Positions 11,335 through 21,737 of a DNA stretch of 64,000 nt are shown here, piece after piece. Position 1 is the stretch's first letter, and each line of letters starts with the position of its first letter. The stretch spans positions 3,410,001 to 3,474,000 of the forward strand of contig CM057060.1 in the NCBI GenBank assembly GCA_029945375.1, read 5' to 3'. Origin of the DNA: Agaricus subrufescens. Its lineage: Eukaryota; Basidiomycota; Agaricomycetes; Agaricales; Agaricaceae. The notes under the pieces are model-generated. The model ran no database searches. It saw only the letters and a program-made list of their open reading frames with translations, and was not told the origin of the DNA. Position numbers and translations under genes: made by a program.

Positions 11335-11557
11335 TCTGTCGAAACGCCTTTGCTGTAGAACAGACCTTGAGCCTAAAGACGGCATATGACAGCCTTTGTA
11401 ATAGTCAATCAAGAGTAGTACTGGGACCAGAGCAGCACAACACCTCAAAAGTTATTTTGAGCCATGCGTGACGTTTTCGGTTGTGTTGTGGCAGTGCCGT
11501 AGCACGATTTTCTACTTCTCCGAGTGTGATCCCAGTTGTTGAATAACGACCATACGA

Positions 11558-13056
11558 ATGGCATGGGTGGCAGGTCGCCGCTTTCTCATGCTTTCCGTCG
11601 GCGTTGCCTCGTTTGGTGGGGCTGTATATTCTCGTGAAAACAATGAACGTATGGACAACCATCAAGATAGTGCACCCAACGATTCATCCCAGACAGGTGC
11701 GTTACGAACAGCTGTAAGGGACGCACGATTGATAATAATATTATACAGAGTTTGACCCAGTTGCAAACAGTTCTTGCATGGACAGCGCGGTTTGTGGATG
11801 CGATAGAGCTGTCCCTAGATATAGTTCCGCTTACCTAGCTAAGTGCGCCTGCCCGCCCCATTCTTGCTCGGGAAGCGTTCTTGACATTTTATAGTAAAGG
11901 GATAACTTTTTGCTCGTTACGTGTCGTTGGCATAGAGGTTACCCCTCAAAAGATCTGGACTTTCGCTTTTTTGAGCGAGGGATTTAAGGGCTGGGAAGCT
12001 AGTAGCTTCGTAGTTCAAACCCTGCTTCCAACTGCATATACGCTACTCAGCTCTCTACTGAGCCAAAATGCTTCTAGTCCTACTGAAGAGGATTTGAAAA
12101 AATCCGACAATCAAATTACCTCTGACAGAATCGACACAGCGATCAGAAATGCATTTCTAGACGTTGATCATGGCGTAGTAGACCAAGCGCGAGATATGAT
12201 CGTTTCATCGCCATCGAAAGCGCTCAACCTGGTCCAGCTCTCTGCTGCCATCTCAGGATGCACTGGAATGTTGGCAATCTACGACGAATCAACGCGCATT
12301 CTGAAAGTTGCAAACGTTGGAGATGCACGCGCTGTCTTGGGCCGTAAAATAAACCACGGAGATGGCACATCAAGCTTGGAAGTTCACGTTCTCAGTACCG
12401 AACACACGTCTTCGAACCCTTCCGAGCTGGCGCGCCTGCAGGAATTTCATTCAGACACTGACATAAATGCTCTTCGGGAGTATACGGAGCGAGACACCAC
12501 ACGTGCGTTTGGATTGGCGATGTGTAAATGGAATTTAGATGTTCAGGAACGAATTCATCAGGATTATCTTGGCGAGGCCCCATTGGTCAATCTTCTTACT
12601 GCCTCGACTGTAGATACGGAGAATCAGCAGCAGCCGTACCTTACCGCTGAACCTGATATTCAGACAATTCGTGTCCAGGCTGATGATTTTCTCATTATGG
12701 CCAGCAAAGATGTTTGGGATTCTCTTTCAAACGAAGAAGCCGTCGGTCTCGTCGGCGTTTGGTTGAAGAGACAGTGTTATAATCTCCCAGCCCCAATTTC
12801 ACATCCTTCCAAGGACGACTTCTTTGACCATGATACATTGCCTATCAAGTTCCCAGAAAAGTGGGAAGATACAACAACCTGGTACAAGAGGATGAATATT
12901 CAGAAGAGATTTATCTGCATTGACAACAACGTTGCAATACATATTGTCCGTAACGCACGGGGAGGTGCCAATCAAACCCTCACACAAGCAGTTCTAAGGT
13001 TGCCACAACCTTTGTCCACGAAGAGTTGGTGCGTAGTTGAAGCTGTGATTGTGTAA
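11558..13056 (+). CDS. PP2C-like protein, degenerate (copy 1); in-frame TAG unless alternatively spliced
   Basis: Exon 1 (ATG 11558) encodes a short hydrophobic N-terminus (MAWVAGRRFLMLSVGVASF), possibly a membrane or mitochondrial anchor. A 35-nt intron (11714-11748) matches a 37-nt intron in the paralog at 33.5-35 kb. With that splice, exon 2 meets TAG at 11836-11838, where the paralog has TGG. A longer intron ending at the same TAG (TTACCTAG, 11714-11838) would stay in frame and remove it. From there the frame is open to TAA 13054-13056. PP2C-like parts: VANVGDARAVLGR, DDFLIMASKDVWDSLSNEEAVGLVG and a C-terminal GGANQTL. The catalytic DGHxG is replaced by SEGFKG and the DG of DGxWD by KD, so metal-dependent phosphatase activity is unlikely. 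Either a pseudophosphatase or a decaying gene. Confidence 0.65.
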
Positions 13057-13622
13057 ATTAGCAATAACGCCTGTGCATATAGTGGTGAGTTGGCGGTGAG
13101 TATCCTTCATTTCGCATGATAATCACGCTCCTTTTCTTCCGCATATTGCACCGTTATGATTAGGAGTTAGATGCAGTAGGTAATTAGTACAAGGACATAT
13201 AATCATTTTCGGCCATTATTGGAATTTCTTTGGGATAAATGTATACGCCTTATGAACTCTAACTCATAACTCAGGCGGTTCCCTTCTAGATATCTTATGT
13301 ATCCCAACAGAGAGAATTGATTATTGGAACATGATGGAAGTGTTTGTTTGAGTAAAATCTGAATGCCTAAGGTAGACGATGAGACTTCCGACTAGACGTC
13401 GTACCACCAGAAGGCGGTGGAGGTCCGATGTAATCTTCTGCTGTGACCTTGATATCCTTTACCGACCTCCGAATGGCAGTTCGACCTTTGTTGATCCTTT
13501 CTCTTCGTTCTGCTTTGTCTCCCACCTTACCCCCAAACGCTTCGTCTATGGCATCATAAATAAGTTCACGACAAGCATCCCTAGTCTATTTCAGCATCAG
13601 CATTTGGGAATTTTAGCAGGGT
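13057..13622. other. intergenic, no gene seen
   Basis: Plus-strand 3' flank of the PP2C-like gene. The plus-strand open frame 13379-13903 is antisense to the acidic gene at 13623-13919 and reads as its mirror, so it is not taken as a gene. Confidence 0.5.
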
Positions 13623-13919
13623 TTACCATGACATGGGGTCCAGCTCTTCTTCCTCTTCTTCTTCTCTACCAGCTCGCAATTTCTTGCTTTGACTTTCCTC
13701 CATTTCACCTTCACTTTCGTTTTCCGAAATATCCTCCTCTCCCTCATCCCTGTATTCGTCCCGACTCATTTCATCCTCTTCACTATCCTCCTTTTCGGAG
13801 TCCGTTAGCTCTATCACATCTTCTGGGCATATCCGGACTCGTGGTTTGTCGACTGTCTTCTCTCTCTGATAATCATCGTCAGAATCACCAGTTAGATCGA
13901 TGACCTCACGCTTAGACAT
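13623..13919 (-). CDS. small acidic protein with two SUMO-interaction motifs
   Basis: ATG at 13917-13919 opens a 98-residue product. Two hydrophobic cores followed by acidic or phosphorylatable residues, EVIDLTGDSDDD near the N-terminus and DVIELTDSEKEDSEEDE about residue 34, have the form of SUMO-interaction motifs (V/I-x-V/I/L-acidic). The rest is strongly Glu/Asp/Ser-rich, with a poly-Glu run near the C-terminus. The frame closes at TAA in a context (TGGTAAACC) that could also be a splice donor, so a further 3' exon is possible. Likely nuclear, disordered, binding SUMOylated partners. Function is inferred only from the motifs. Confidence 0.5.
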   Translation of the reverse strand: MSKREVIDLTGDSDDDYQREKTVDKPRVRICPEDVIELTDSEKEDSEEDEMSRDEYRDEGEEDISENESEGEMEESQSKKLRAGREEEEEEELDPMSW

Positions 13920-14780
13920 GGAAAATACGAGTGGAAGCGACACGAAGCTCGGCAGGAGTTATATAATGCAACAAGCTTCCCAGAACTTGCGGGATACTAA
14001 TACCAATTTTAGAACGTTACAGTTTCACAGATCTAACTTTTTTCGTGACGCAAGACGGGCTGGCATGACATCATACATTCAGGCTCGGGCCTCCTTCCAC
14101 CAAGTTTCCAAGGAGTTTACAGCCAGAGGAATAAGTTTTGATAAAGAAAGTTTTTTTTTTGTTCAACGTTTGACTCTAAACGAATCATCGTCCAGATACT
14201 CACAAAGGCTTCTGTCACTACATGGAGGACAATGTATACTTCCATCATCAAAAAGATGATTCCAACTACGATAGCAAATATCAGGAGAATGTTCTGCCTC
14301 ATTCATACCAAGTCCTGAACTTGTAAATTTGTGAACTCCTGGCGATCCTTTAGAAAGGCCGTGAGAGGACGAGGATACACCGGACCAGGTTGTTGTACTA
14401 TCATACCCAAAAAGGATGTCGAAGGATACGCATTTTTGGATTCGTTGCCCAAAAGTGTTTGAAATCTCACTTGATTCTGACAAATATGCTTGAGCCGAAG
14501 TGTCAAATGGGTTTTATCGTTCTACTGGATATCTGTAATTGCGGGAGAATATAAATGACGCGCAAGAGATAAATAGAGCAGACAAATTTAAGCGTAGATC
14601 TAGACTCAACACCTGCATTTTGCAAAAACCTTCCCAATTCCGTAGCGAGTTCTCCCCTTCTATACGATCCAAGCATTATAACCCCACAAGCACAATGAAC
14701 TCCCAATCGCTAATTGAAAAAGATAACTTCCACACAAACATCATCACTAAATCAAACTTGGGATTCAGATCATCTTCGCC
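13920..14780. other. region without a supported gene
   Basis: The minus strand has a short frame from an ATG at 14302 that begins with a strongly hydrophobic helix (LLIFAIVVGIIFLMMEVYIV) and runs into a possible donor (GTAGTG). It could be a small membrane protein exon. Overlapping frames at 14163-14506 disagree with it and none shows a domain. Confidence 0.3.
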
Positions 14781-16653
14781 TCACAATAAAGAAACCACAT
14801 ACCGAAAATTTCTAGATCTAGGCGGTCGCATCCTCAACAAGGCCTCTATCACATCCGCATTCGCACCCCCAAGCGCATTCCTAACCAAATGCTGCGCCGC
14901 GTTTCTATCAGCAATCACGAATTTCTTCGGTATCCCCCACATCCGATACATAAACGTATCATCGACCTCTCCTCTATGCTGTATGGGCAAATCCCCTCTT
15001 TCAAACACATCCGTATAGGTGATCGGCGCCGATAGTTTGCTAGTGGAAATGTACGGTCTCGCGGACGACTGTACCATCGTCGAAGTTTCAGGATCATAAA
15101 CCGTCATGACATCCCTTTCTTCCATCACCCAATCACCATAAACCACCTTCCTATATCTCTTCAACCACAATCCCACAAGTCCTACAGCTTCCTCATAAGT
15201 CAGGCTTGACCATAAACCTTTACTTCCCATCACCAAAAAATCTCCAGGTTGAGCCTCGAACGTAATTATTTCAGGTTTCGCTGTTACTTCAGCACGAGGT
15301 TGCCCCTGTTCAACGATAAACGGGAAATCATCATTAAGTCGATGACGTATATCCTCGCTCCATTTCCAAGGGCCATCACCAAAGGAATGTAACTGAGAAG
15401 AAGATTCCTGAACGCGTTTCCTTTGCGGAGGGTCATCAACAAACCCCGTAGGTACATCAAGTTCACGCGCAAGCACATGCACTTCATACATCTCCGCACC
15501 CCTCTCATCTACCACCCGTCTCCCCAAAACAGCACGCGAGCTACCCAGATTCGCTAGACGCAATTGTCGAGTATCGCTTTCGTATATGGCGACCATGGCT
15601 GACGATCCGGAATGAGCATGTGATATCAACGTCGCTGCACCTTCATACGAGAGTTGATTCTCTTGTTGATTCGGAACAACTCCTTTTTGATATCGAGCCG
15701 CAGCTTCAAACGCGTGTTCAGGAGCATCATCCACAATACCCTTATCCATTTTCCTAAACGCCTCCCTAACAGAAGCGTCGTAATCATCAGGAGGGGGATA
15801 AGGTCGACCAAACCCCTGACCGGACCAATAATCCTGATTTCTAGGACCATTTCCCAAGTCGACATGCGCGGTATGCATCGTCGCATGTTTGGAGTATAGA
15901 TCGACGAGAGAGTCTGCGATTGTATATGGAAGGTTTTGCGAAAGGTGTGATGCGATGACGTTTCCGTTGTGTCCATCATATATCCCGAAAAGGTACCAGT
16001 AATGAGTGGGAAGAATGAAGTAGTGTGAGGAGGAAAAACATGCAGCGTGCATGGCACTTGTTCAAACCAAAAAAAAAGTCAATCTCAAAGCTTTTATTGT
16101 TTGGACTTGGATTATGATCTTACCTGGGGAGAGCGGCAACGTCATATCGAGCTATACCACACGGGATTTCGACTTGGAAGATCTGACTATAATGACTGAG
16201 CTCTTCTTCTGTCGCTCGCGGAAGTATCCAGAACTGACGACCATATACCGGAGGGGGATAAGTAGTGAAATCTTCTATCGGTTCCTCTTCGTCTTCCTCC
16301 TCTTCATTCGTGTCTTCAACCTCATCTTTCATAGCAACCTCCACTACCCCATCCGTCACCTCGCCTTCATCTCCCACATCAGCATCAGCGACATTCCTCC
16401 AGACCGGGGAAGCCGCCTCTGAATCCTGATTCGCCCCGCCCATCTGGAAATACGATCGCCTCGAATAAAATCCATAGAAAGCAGCAACCAAGGGTATCGC
16501 AAGAAGAATAGTAGTGGTATAGCCGTTCCGTGGTGCTTGATACCAAGACTTTGTAGAAGAATGGTATTCACGCCTGATCCCGGAGTTTCGTTTGGCAACT
16601 CGAACAAGAGACGATACATGACGGCTGCGTAACCTCACGCCCACAATCCACAT
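14781..16653 (-). CDS. mitochondrial-type PP2C family protein (Ptc5/PDP-like)
   Basis: Two exons. ATG at 16651-16653 gives an Arg-rich, acid-free presequence (WIVGVRLRSRHVSS...) and a membrane helix (TTILLAIPLVAAFYGFY), the layout of mitochondrial inner-membrane PP2C enzymes such as pyruvate-dehydrogenase phosphatases. An acidic linker with a poly-Glu stretch follows. The intron near 16055-16122 joins ALP to SAMHAACF. Exon 2 carries YLFGIYDGHNG (metal-binding Asp and catalytic His region kept), LANLGSSRAVLGRR, FLVMGSKGLWSSLTYEEAVGLVG and HLVRNALGGAN, ending at TGA 14781-14783. The Asp of the usual DGLWD motif is Lys here. Length about 600 residues. The same Lys substitution is in both truncated paralogs. 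Function would be dephosphorylation of a mitochondrial protein if active; the missing Asp makes this uncertain. Confidence 0.82.
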
Positions 16654-17013
16654 AGTCCTGTAGAACAAGGATCAGCATACCCAACCACAAAAGACGACTG
16701 CAGCCCAACTCGCCTTTCCAGTCGCCCGAGGAACCCGAGTCAGGAACGCGCGTTCCGTTGAGGAGCACACACGTGTCACTGGTTGTGCTGTGATGCTCCC
16801 TGCTGCGGGGGCAGTGCAAACTAAGGGCGAACATCAGCGTGGCAGAGACGGAGGAGGAGAGGGCCGTACAGGACAGAGACCAGGGCCCATCACTCGACTT
16901 CAGCTATTAACTCGCCCCGCCCGACGCCCATCCACACTCGGGCTACTGGCAAACACGTGCAAATATTATACCCATTACATTCAAATTAACGATAAGTAAC
17001 GTCCAATAAAGAC
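16654..17013. other. intergenic between PP2C-like gene and MFS transporter
   Basis: About 360 bp holding the upstream DNA of the PP2C-like gene and the 3' flank of the DHA2 transporter. No gene is visible. Confidence 0.5.
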
Positions 17014-19884
17014 CTAATTTTGCGCGACCTGCGGGGTGCTGGAGCCCGTCGGCAGCGTCTCCGGGTCAATTGCATAATCCTGCGACTCGAAACCAGACAG
17101 TCGTCTCGGCCGTTTCTGGCTCAAAATCCTTCCCACACGTTGTTTAAATTCATCCTCTCCGCCCAAACCATCATCTTCCACCACGGTGACATCAGTTTCT
17201 GATACGCGCGAGGGACTTTCTTCTCGTTCCGACTCGTCGCTGATCGCGGGCTGTGTAGGCTCGGCAGCTTTCGGGCGAGAGTCGAGGTCTTGTTCGGGTA
17301 TCTGCCACAAAGGGTTTGAAATGTAGAAGATGTAGCGAACAAATATCGTACTCACAGGTAGACGAACAACGAAGGCCAAGAATGTCGAACAAGCAGCATA
17401 GATAAATACAGCCTTCAAACTAGCATCATACGCATCTCTTGCAGCACGTTGAGTCCCAGGCGGCAGGGAAAGTATAAGATTCGCTTGGTGTTGTAATTTT
17501 GTGATAAGCTAAATAGTGCATCAGAGACTTCTCTAGAGATTGGTGACAGACTCTTACCTCCTCGGCACCCGGACCTGTTATCCGCGCATGAAGCTCGTAC
17601 GCGAGTTTGGATTGGAAGATAGCGGAAGATATCGCCACACCACCAACTTGGCCTACATAACGAAGATGTCAATACCTGAGAAGGACTAGACCCGAGAAGC
17701 CACGTACCAACTCCTCTGAATAAAGTGTTGAATCCTGTTCCTACAGCTACACAGTTCTCTATGGTTTCAAAGTCAGGAAATGGGGCCCCGCCTTGTAAGA
17801 TGTCGCCTACCGGGAAGATGAACGAGTAGCGCAACTGGCAAACCACATCAGACGGAGCAAAAAAAGGACCAAAAATCACTCACTGAGCATAGTCTGGAGC
17901 ACGACAGCATTACCAAATCCTAGAGGCATCTATATTCGAGAAGACGATCAACAAAGAACCACGGAGCTCATGATGGGATGTACGCACAATACTGAACCAC
18001 GACTGGATGAACCCTGAATTCTCATTAATCAATAAGATCCCAATAACCCCAAGGAAGGGGAAAGCTCCGAATATCAGATTCAACAACTTGTATTTTCCAG
18101 TTTTGTGCATCATCCAACCAGCGAACAACGAACCAGTAGACATGGCAAAACTATTAGGGAACAGATGGGCGCCTGATTCGAACGAGTCAATCAAGGATCG
18201 AAGAACCTAGTGTAGGGAAAGGGAATCTCTTACCCGCGGTCGATGCCTTCGTAAGCATTACAGTCTGGAACCAGAGAGGGAAGAAATACATGACTGCAAA
18301 ATTGCAGTTCGCAACAAGGAAATTCGATGCGCCGACGAGAAGAGGTATCCTTTGTTTCAAGAGGAAGGGTGCCATTATTGGCTCGGGAGCGATAAACAAT
18401 TCTACGATTAAAAATGCAACAGCTGAAATGGCAGCAGCTGCGAGAGAACCGACCACAGTCGGACTATCCCACTGGTATACATCTGCATGAGACAAAATAT
18501 AGAGAGGCGGGGTTTCGTGAAAATACATACAGGGATATTTTTGTTATAACGTTCACTAAGGAAGAAGAGGACGGAACCGACCTACAGACGAAGTCAGAAT
18601 AAACGCGGCACAGAACAAATTCGAATAATTGGACGCACGAAAAGCATCAACGTAGTACTACCACCATAATCAATTCGTTTCAAAATCTCTTTCGTGCTTT
18701 TTCCTTTGCCCTGTCCAAAATGAATAAGTATTGTATTCTGACGAAAAATAGACATTTACCTCTGTGACGTAGCGCAGATTATACGTCGTTAAGGAGTATG
18801 AAAGTACAAACACGGGAATTTGGATGAGAAACGCCCATCGCCATCCTAGCCTGAGAATTCACGTTGTCGATCTTGGCTTGAAAGAGTATGTGAGAACGTA
18901 CCAGTCTGTGACTAGTCCTCCAAAAGGTCCTCCAAGGCCTAGACCAAGCTGAACGAAAAAGGTGAGCATCTTCCACTCCGGTTGGGAAAAACCACACGAA
19001 CACCATTGAACACACTAGCAACGCCTTGAGCTAAGCCCCTGCTCTGAAGCACTGTTAATCGATATTGACCCATTCATTGAACGCCGACATACCCGTATAC
19101 TATACATGTCGCTGACAATGATCCTATATGGGGTTGATCATCAACGTCAAGAGTACAATCCAGGATACAACTTACGATGACGTAGTGAACACACCTCCGG
19201 CACCCATGCCAGCAAGCTACAAACCAGTAAGGCATCTCACAAAAGATAAACAGTGAAGGTGCCGCACGTACAAAGCGAGCAAGAATCAACATTTCCATCG
19301 AGCTGGAGAGTCCACACATCACACAACCCGCAGCCGCAAAGAAGAGAGCCGTTTGATTAGCACCTCTCCGTCCTAAAACATTACACAAACGTCCATAAAG
19401 TGGCGTAAACGTACACGTCGCCAAGAGATACCTAGTAAGCCAAAGTCAGCATTGGGAGTAGAGCCCACAGACTGGTTCTAACTTCGCTTACGCAGTACCC
19501 AGCCAACTAGCTTGATTAGATTTCTTAAATTCCGATGAAATTGATGCCAACACTGAAATAATAGAATTTAGTAAATGCACAGAAAAAATACACGAATCGG
19601 TTAAAAACATACTCGTCGGCACTAATGTTTCTAATGGCACGTGAGCATCGCGGAGGCGGTATATTCAGGATCGCACTTACGATTGAAGGCCTGGACAAGC
19701 ATATATGAGTCAGTGGTAAATTGAGCGACAGATCAAGACTCACAGACAAGAAGGAAGCCATCCAAACACCCGAGAGAATGCCCACCCGATTCGAGAACGA
19801 GATATCACGAGGCCCGGGCGGGCGTTTGCTAGGTTCCGACGAGGGTGGAAGTAAAGGCTGTCGTTCGTTCTGAGGTATCGACAT
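17014..19884 (-). CDS. MFS transporter, DHA2 (14-span) drug/basic amino-acid exporter type, copy 1
   Basis: ATG at 19882-19884 (MSIPQNERQPLLPPSSEPSK: an N-terminal acidic/dileucine-like RQPLL tail typical of vacuolar or endosomal MFS). Order: first helix GVWMASFLS; a motif-A variant LYGRLCNVLGRRGA; helix LILARFV; motif C-like GLGGPFGGLV followed by WRWAF, diagnostic of the 14-span DHA2 group; IAPEPIMAPFLLKQRIPLL; NFAVMYFFPLWFQTVML; and AHLFPNSFAMSTGSLFAG. The last helix (KAVFIYAACSTFLAFVVRL) is followed by a long hydrophilic Ser/Glu-rich tail ending at TAG 17014-17016. Many short introns. Resembles fungal Fnx1/Vba vacuolar amino-acid or multidrug transporters. Paralog of 23690-26524 with the same orientation. 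Confidence 0.88.
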
Positions 19885-20579
19885 GAGCGGTCGTGATGGT
19901 GGTCGTCGAAGGACAAGAAGCGCCGTAATCGCCTCCGAGCTCGGGGTGAACAAGTCGGTGCCTTCACGTGACCATCGGAGTCGGGTTCCCTTCCGGTCCT
20001 TAGTCAGTTTGCGTTACGACCTCGACGCTGGAGCTAGTCGTTTGCGGTCGGACACAGTCAGGCGTAATAGACGTTGGAATATTTTCTAGTTTATTTAAAA
20101 ATTCAGCAACAAATTCAATACCATCATCTTGTCCCTTGCTCTGTGATACCCCCCTAACGCCGACCCTGCATACACATGGCTGATCGATCTGCTGCATCAA
20201 CGCACCATCCCGGCATTATTTTTCCAATAGAAGCTCTCTCATCACCCGTGGGAGGCACTAATCGGTCCCATGTAAGGCACAATCCCACTCATCTCACACT
20301 ATTTTTCCCCTGGCAATACGTGGAAAACAGCCGGAAGATACCGCCCGTATGTTCGGGCGCCGTCGCGTCACAACCAGCGTATTGGTCTATACGTACAACG
20401 TCCAGGTTTGTAAGAAGTTCTGAAAATCACCAGTCCTCACTTCAAAATTTACGTGTTAGGCAAAACGATAGTCATATTCAACAATCACAGCAAGACAGAC
20501 AACATAGAGCATATAGCATAGCATAGCAGACAGCAGGTGATGATCACAAAAGCGACATACAAAGAAAAAGGAAAGCATA
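19885..20579. other. intergenic, upstream DNA of DHA2 transporter copy 1
   Basis: About 700 bp between the transporter start and the coiled-coil gene stop. It contains no supported ORF and is the likely promoter for the minus-strand transporter. Confidence 0.5.
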
Positions 20580-21737
20580 TTATCGTCGTCCATTAGTTGG
20601 CACAATACCATAACGACGAAGTTCATTAAGTTCATAGGGCGTCAGCTTCGCAATCTCCTGACAAGTCCGTGGATGTTCTTTCATGTAATGTTCGCGTAGC
20701 TCTTCCCAAGCAGCCTGGCGCGAAAAGTCGGTTAAAGCACCTTCTCTTCTCCTGATAAAGGTGGGAGAATCACATAAGGTCCAGGTACCACAGAGTAACG
20801 AGAACACCTACTTACCGACAAGCCCGGCAGGATATCCGTCCTGAGTCTGATGGCTCGTACATAAGATCGACATGATGAACACCAATATCATCTCGCCTAT
20901 GGGGCGGAGAAGCAGGACGAGGGGAATTTTCCGGACAAGAGGGATCCCGAATGTATCGCACACCGCACTGTCCATCACGGCGATATATCGTTTCAGCGGG
21001 CGAAGCAGGAGCAATACTCGTCACGGCAAACGAAGCCGGCTCTCCTTCTTCTGAGGGTGCAGACGAAAATGAATCAGCGCTCCCACTGCGCCTACGATTC
21101 CCAAGCGGACATGACTCCCATGAGTGTCGGCGTTTTCTCAACATAGAGTCTCGACGCGACGGTCCAGCGGATGAAGACCGAGATTCATCGTCCCGCAATG
21201 GCGGGGAAGAGTAAGGAGCTGCCCCTTCCGAACGGGTTTCTTGAGGTGAAGTGCCGCCGGTTTCCAGTAAGCGATCGCGCTCCTCCTTCAGCCGGCTATA
21301 CTTCATCTCACTTCTATAAGCCAGTATCTTGTATCCATTCCTCTCCTTCTCTATCTTCTCGACATAACTGGTAGCCGTTTGCAAAGCGGCTGTGACCGTA
21401 TCAACTTCTATCCGAACCTCCCGCAACTTCTGCTCTAGAGTAGCAAACAGCTCTTTAGCCGTTCGATTATCGAGCGCTGGCCGCGGAACATGGACAGGAG
21501 TACGACTAGGACGAGCAGAATCATTCTTCAAGTGCATTTCCGAAGTCCATAAGTTGGGAGGGACAGTTATGTTTCGGCGAATTTGAGGCGGATTGCGAAG
21601 TGGTTTATCGTGAATATGGAGCCCGCCTTTGTCAACTCCCTGTATGAAATGTATCAGCGCTAATCAAGCCCGGCTAGAGATCATTCTACCTGCTTATCAT
21701 CTGAAGGATGAACATCTCTAGCGGATGAGGAGGCCAT
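20580..21737 (-). CDS. coiled-coil protein of unknown function
   Basis: Three exons. Exon 1 starts at ATG 21735-21737 (MASSSARDVHPSDDKQ) and splices in frame to GVDKGGLHIHDKPLRN..., continuing through MHLKNDSARPSR. Residues about 65-130 form a heptad-like coiled coil (LFATLEQKLREVRIEVDTV, then a Lys/Glu-rich helix to RLKEERDRLLE). The middle is Ser/Arg-rich and disordered. A last exon joined after CRACR carries a compact helical C-terminus (WEELREHYMKEHPRTCQEI then LTPYELNELRRYGI) and stops at 20580. No named domain is recognised. It lies between two paralogous transporters on the same strand, with no evident functional link. Confidence 0.7.

Larger units (their letters stand above)
8517..11343 (+). 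repeat. tandem segmental duplication, right copy
   Basis: Right-hand partner of the segment 5395-8219, in direct orientation. It contains the full promoter, the relic upstream ORF and the complete P450 gene. Similarity stops just past the stop codon, after TCTGTC. Confidence 0.85.

Noticed and set aside
11881..13056. Treating the PP2C-like copy 1 as a 391-codon gene starting at 11881.
   Set aside because: The first codon there is TTG and the homologous upstream exon at 11558 is clearly present.
13645..13680. CTTCTT-type microsatellite.
   Set aside because: It encodes the poly-Glu tract of the minus-strand acidic protein rather than being a free repeat.
13379..13903. 174-codon plus-strand ORF rich in Leu, Pro and Phe.
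   Set aside because: It is the antisense of the acidic SIM-containing gene and mirrors its Glu/Asp codons.
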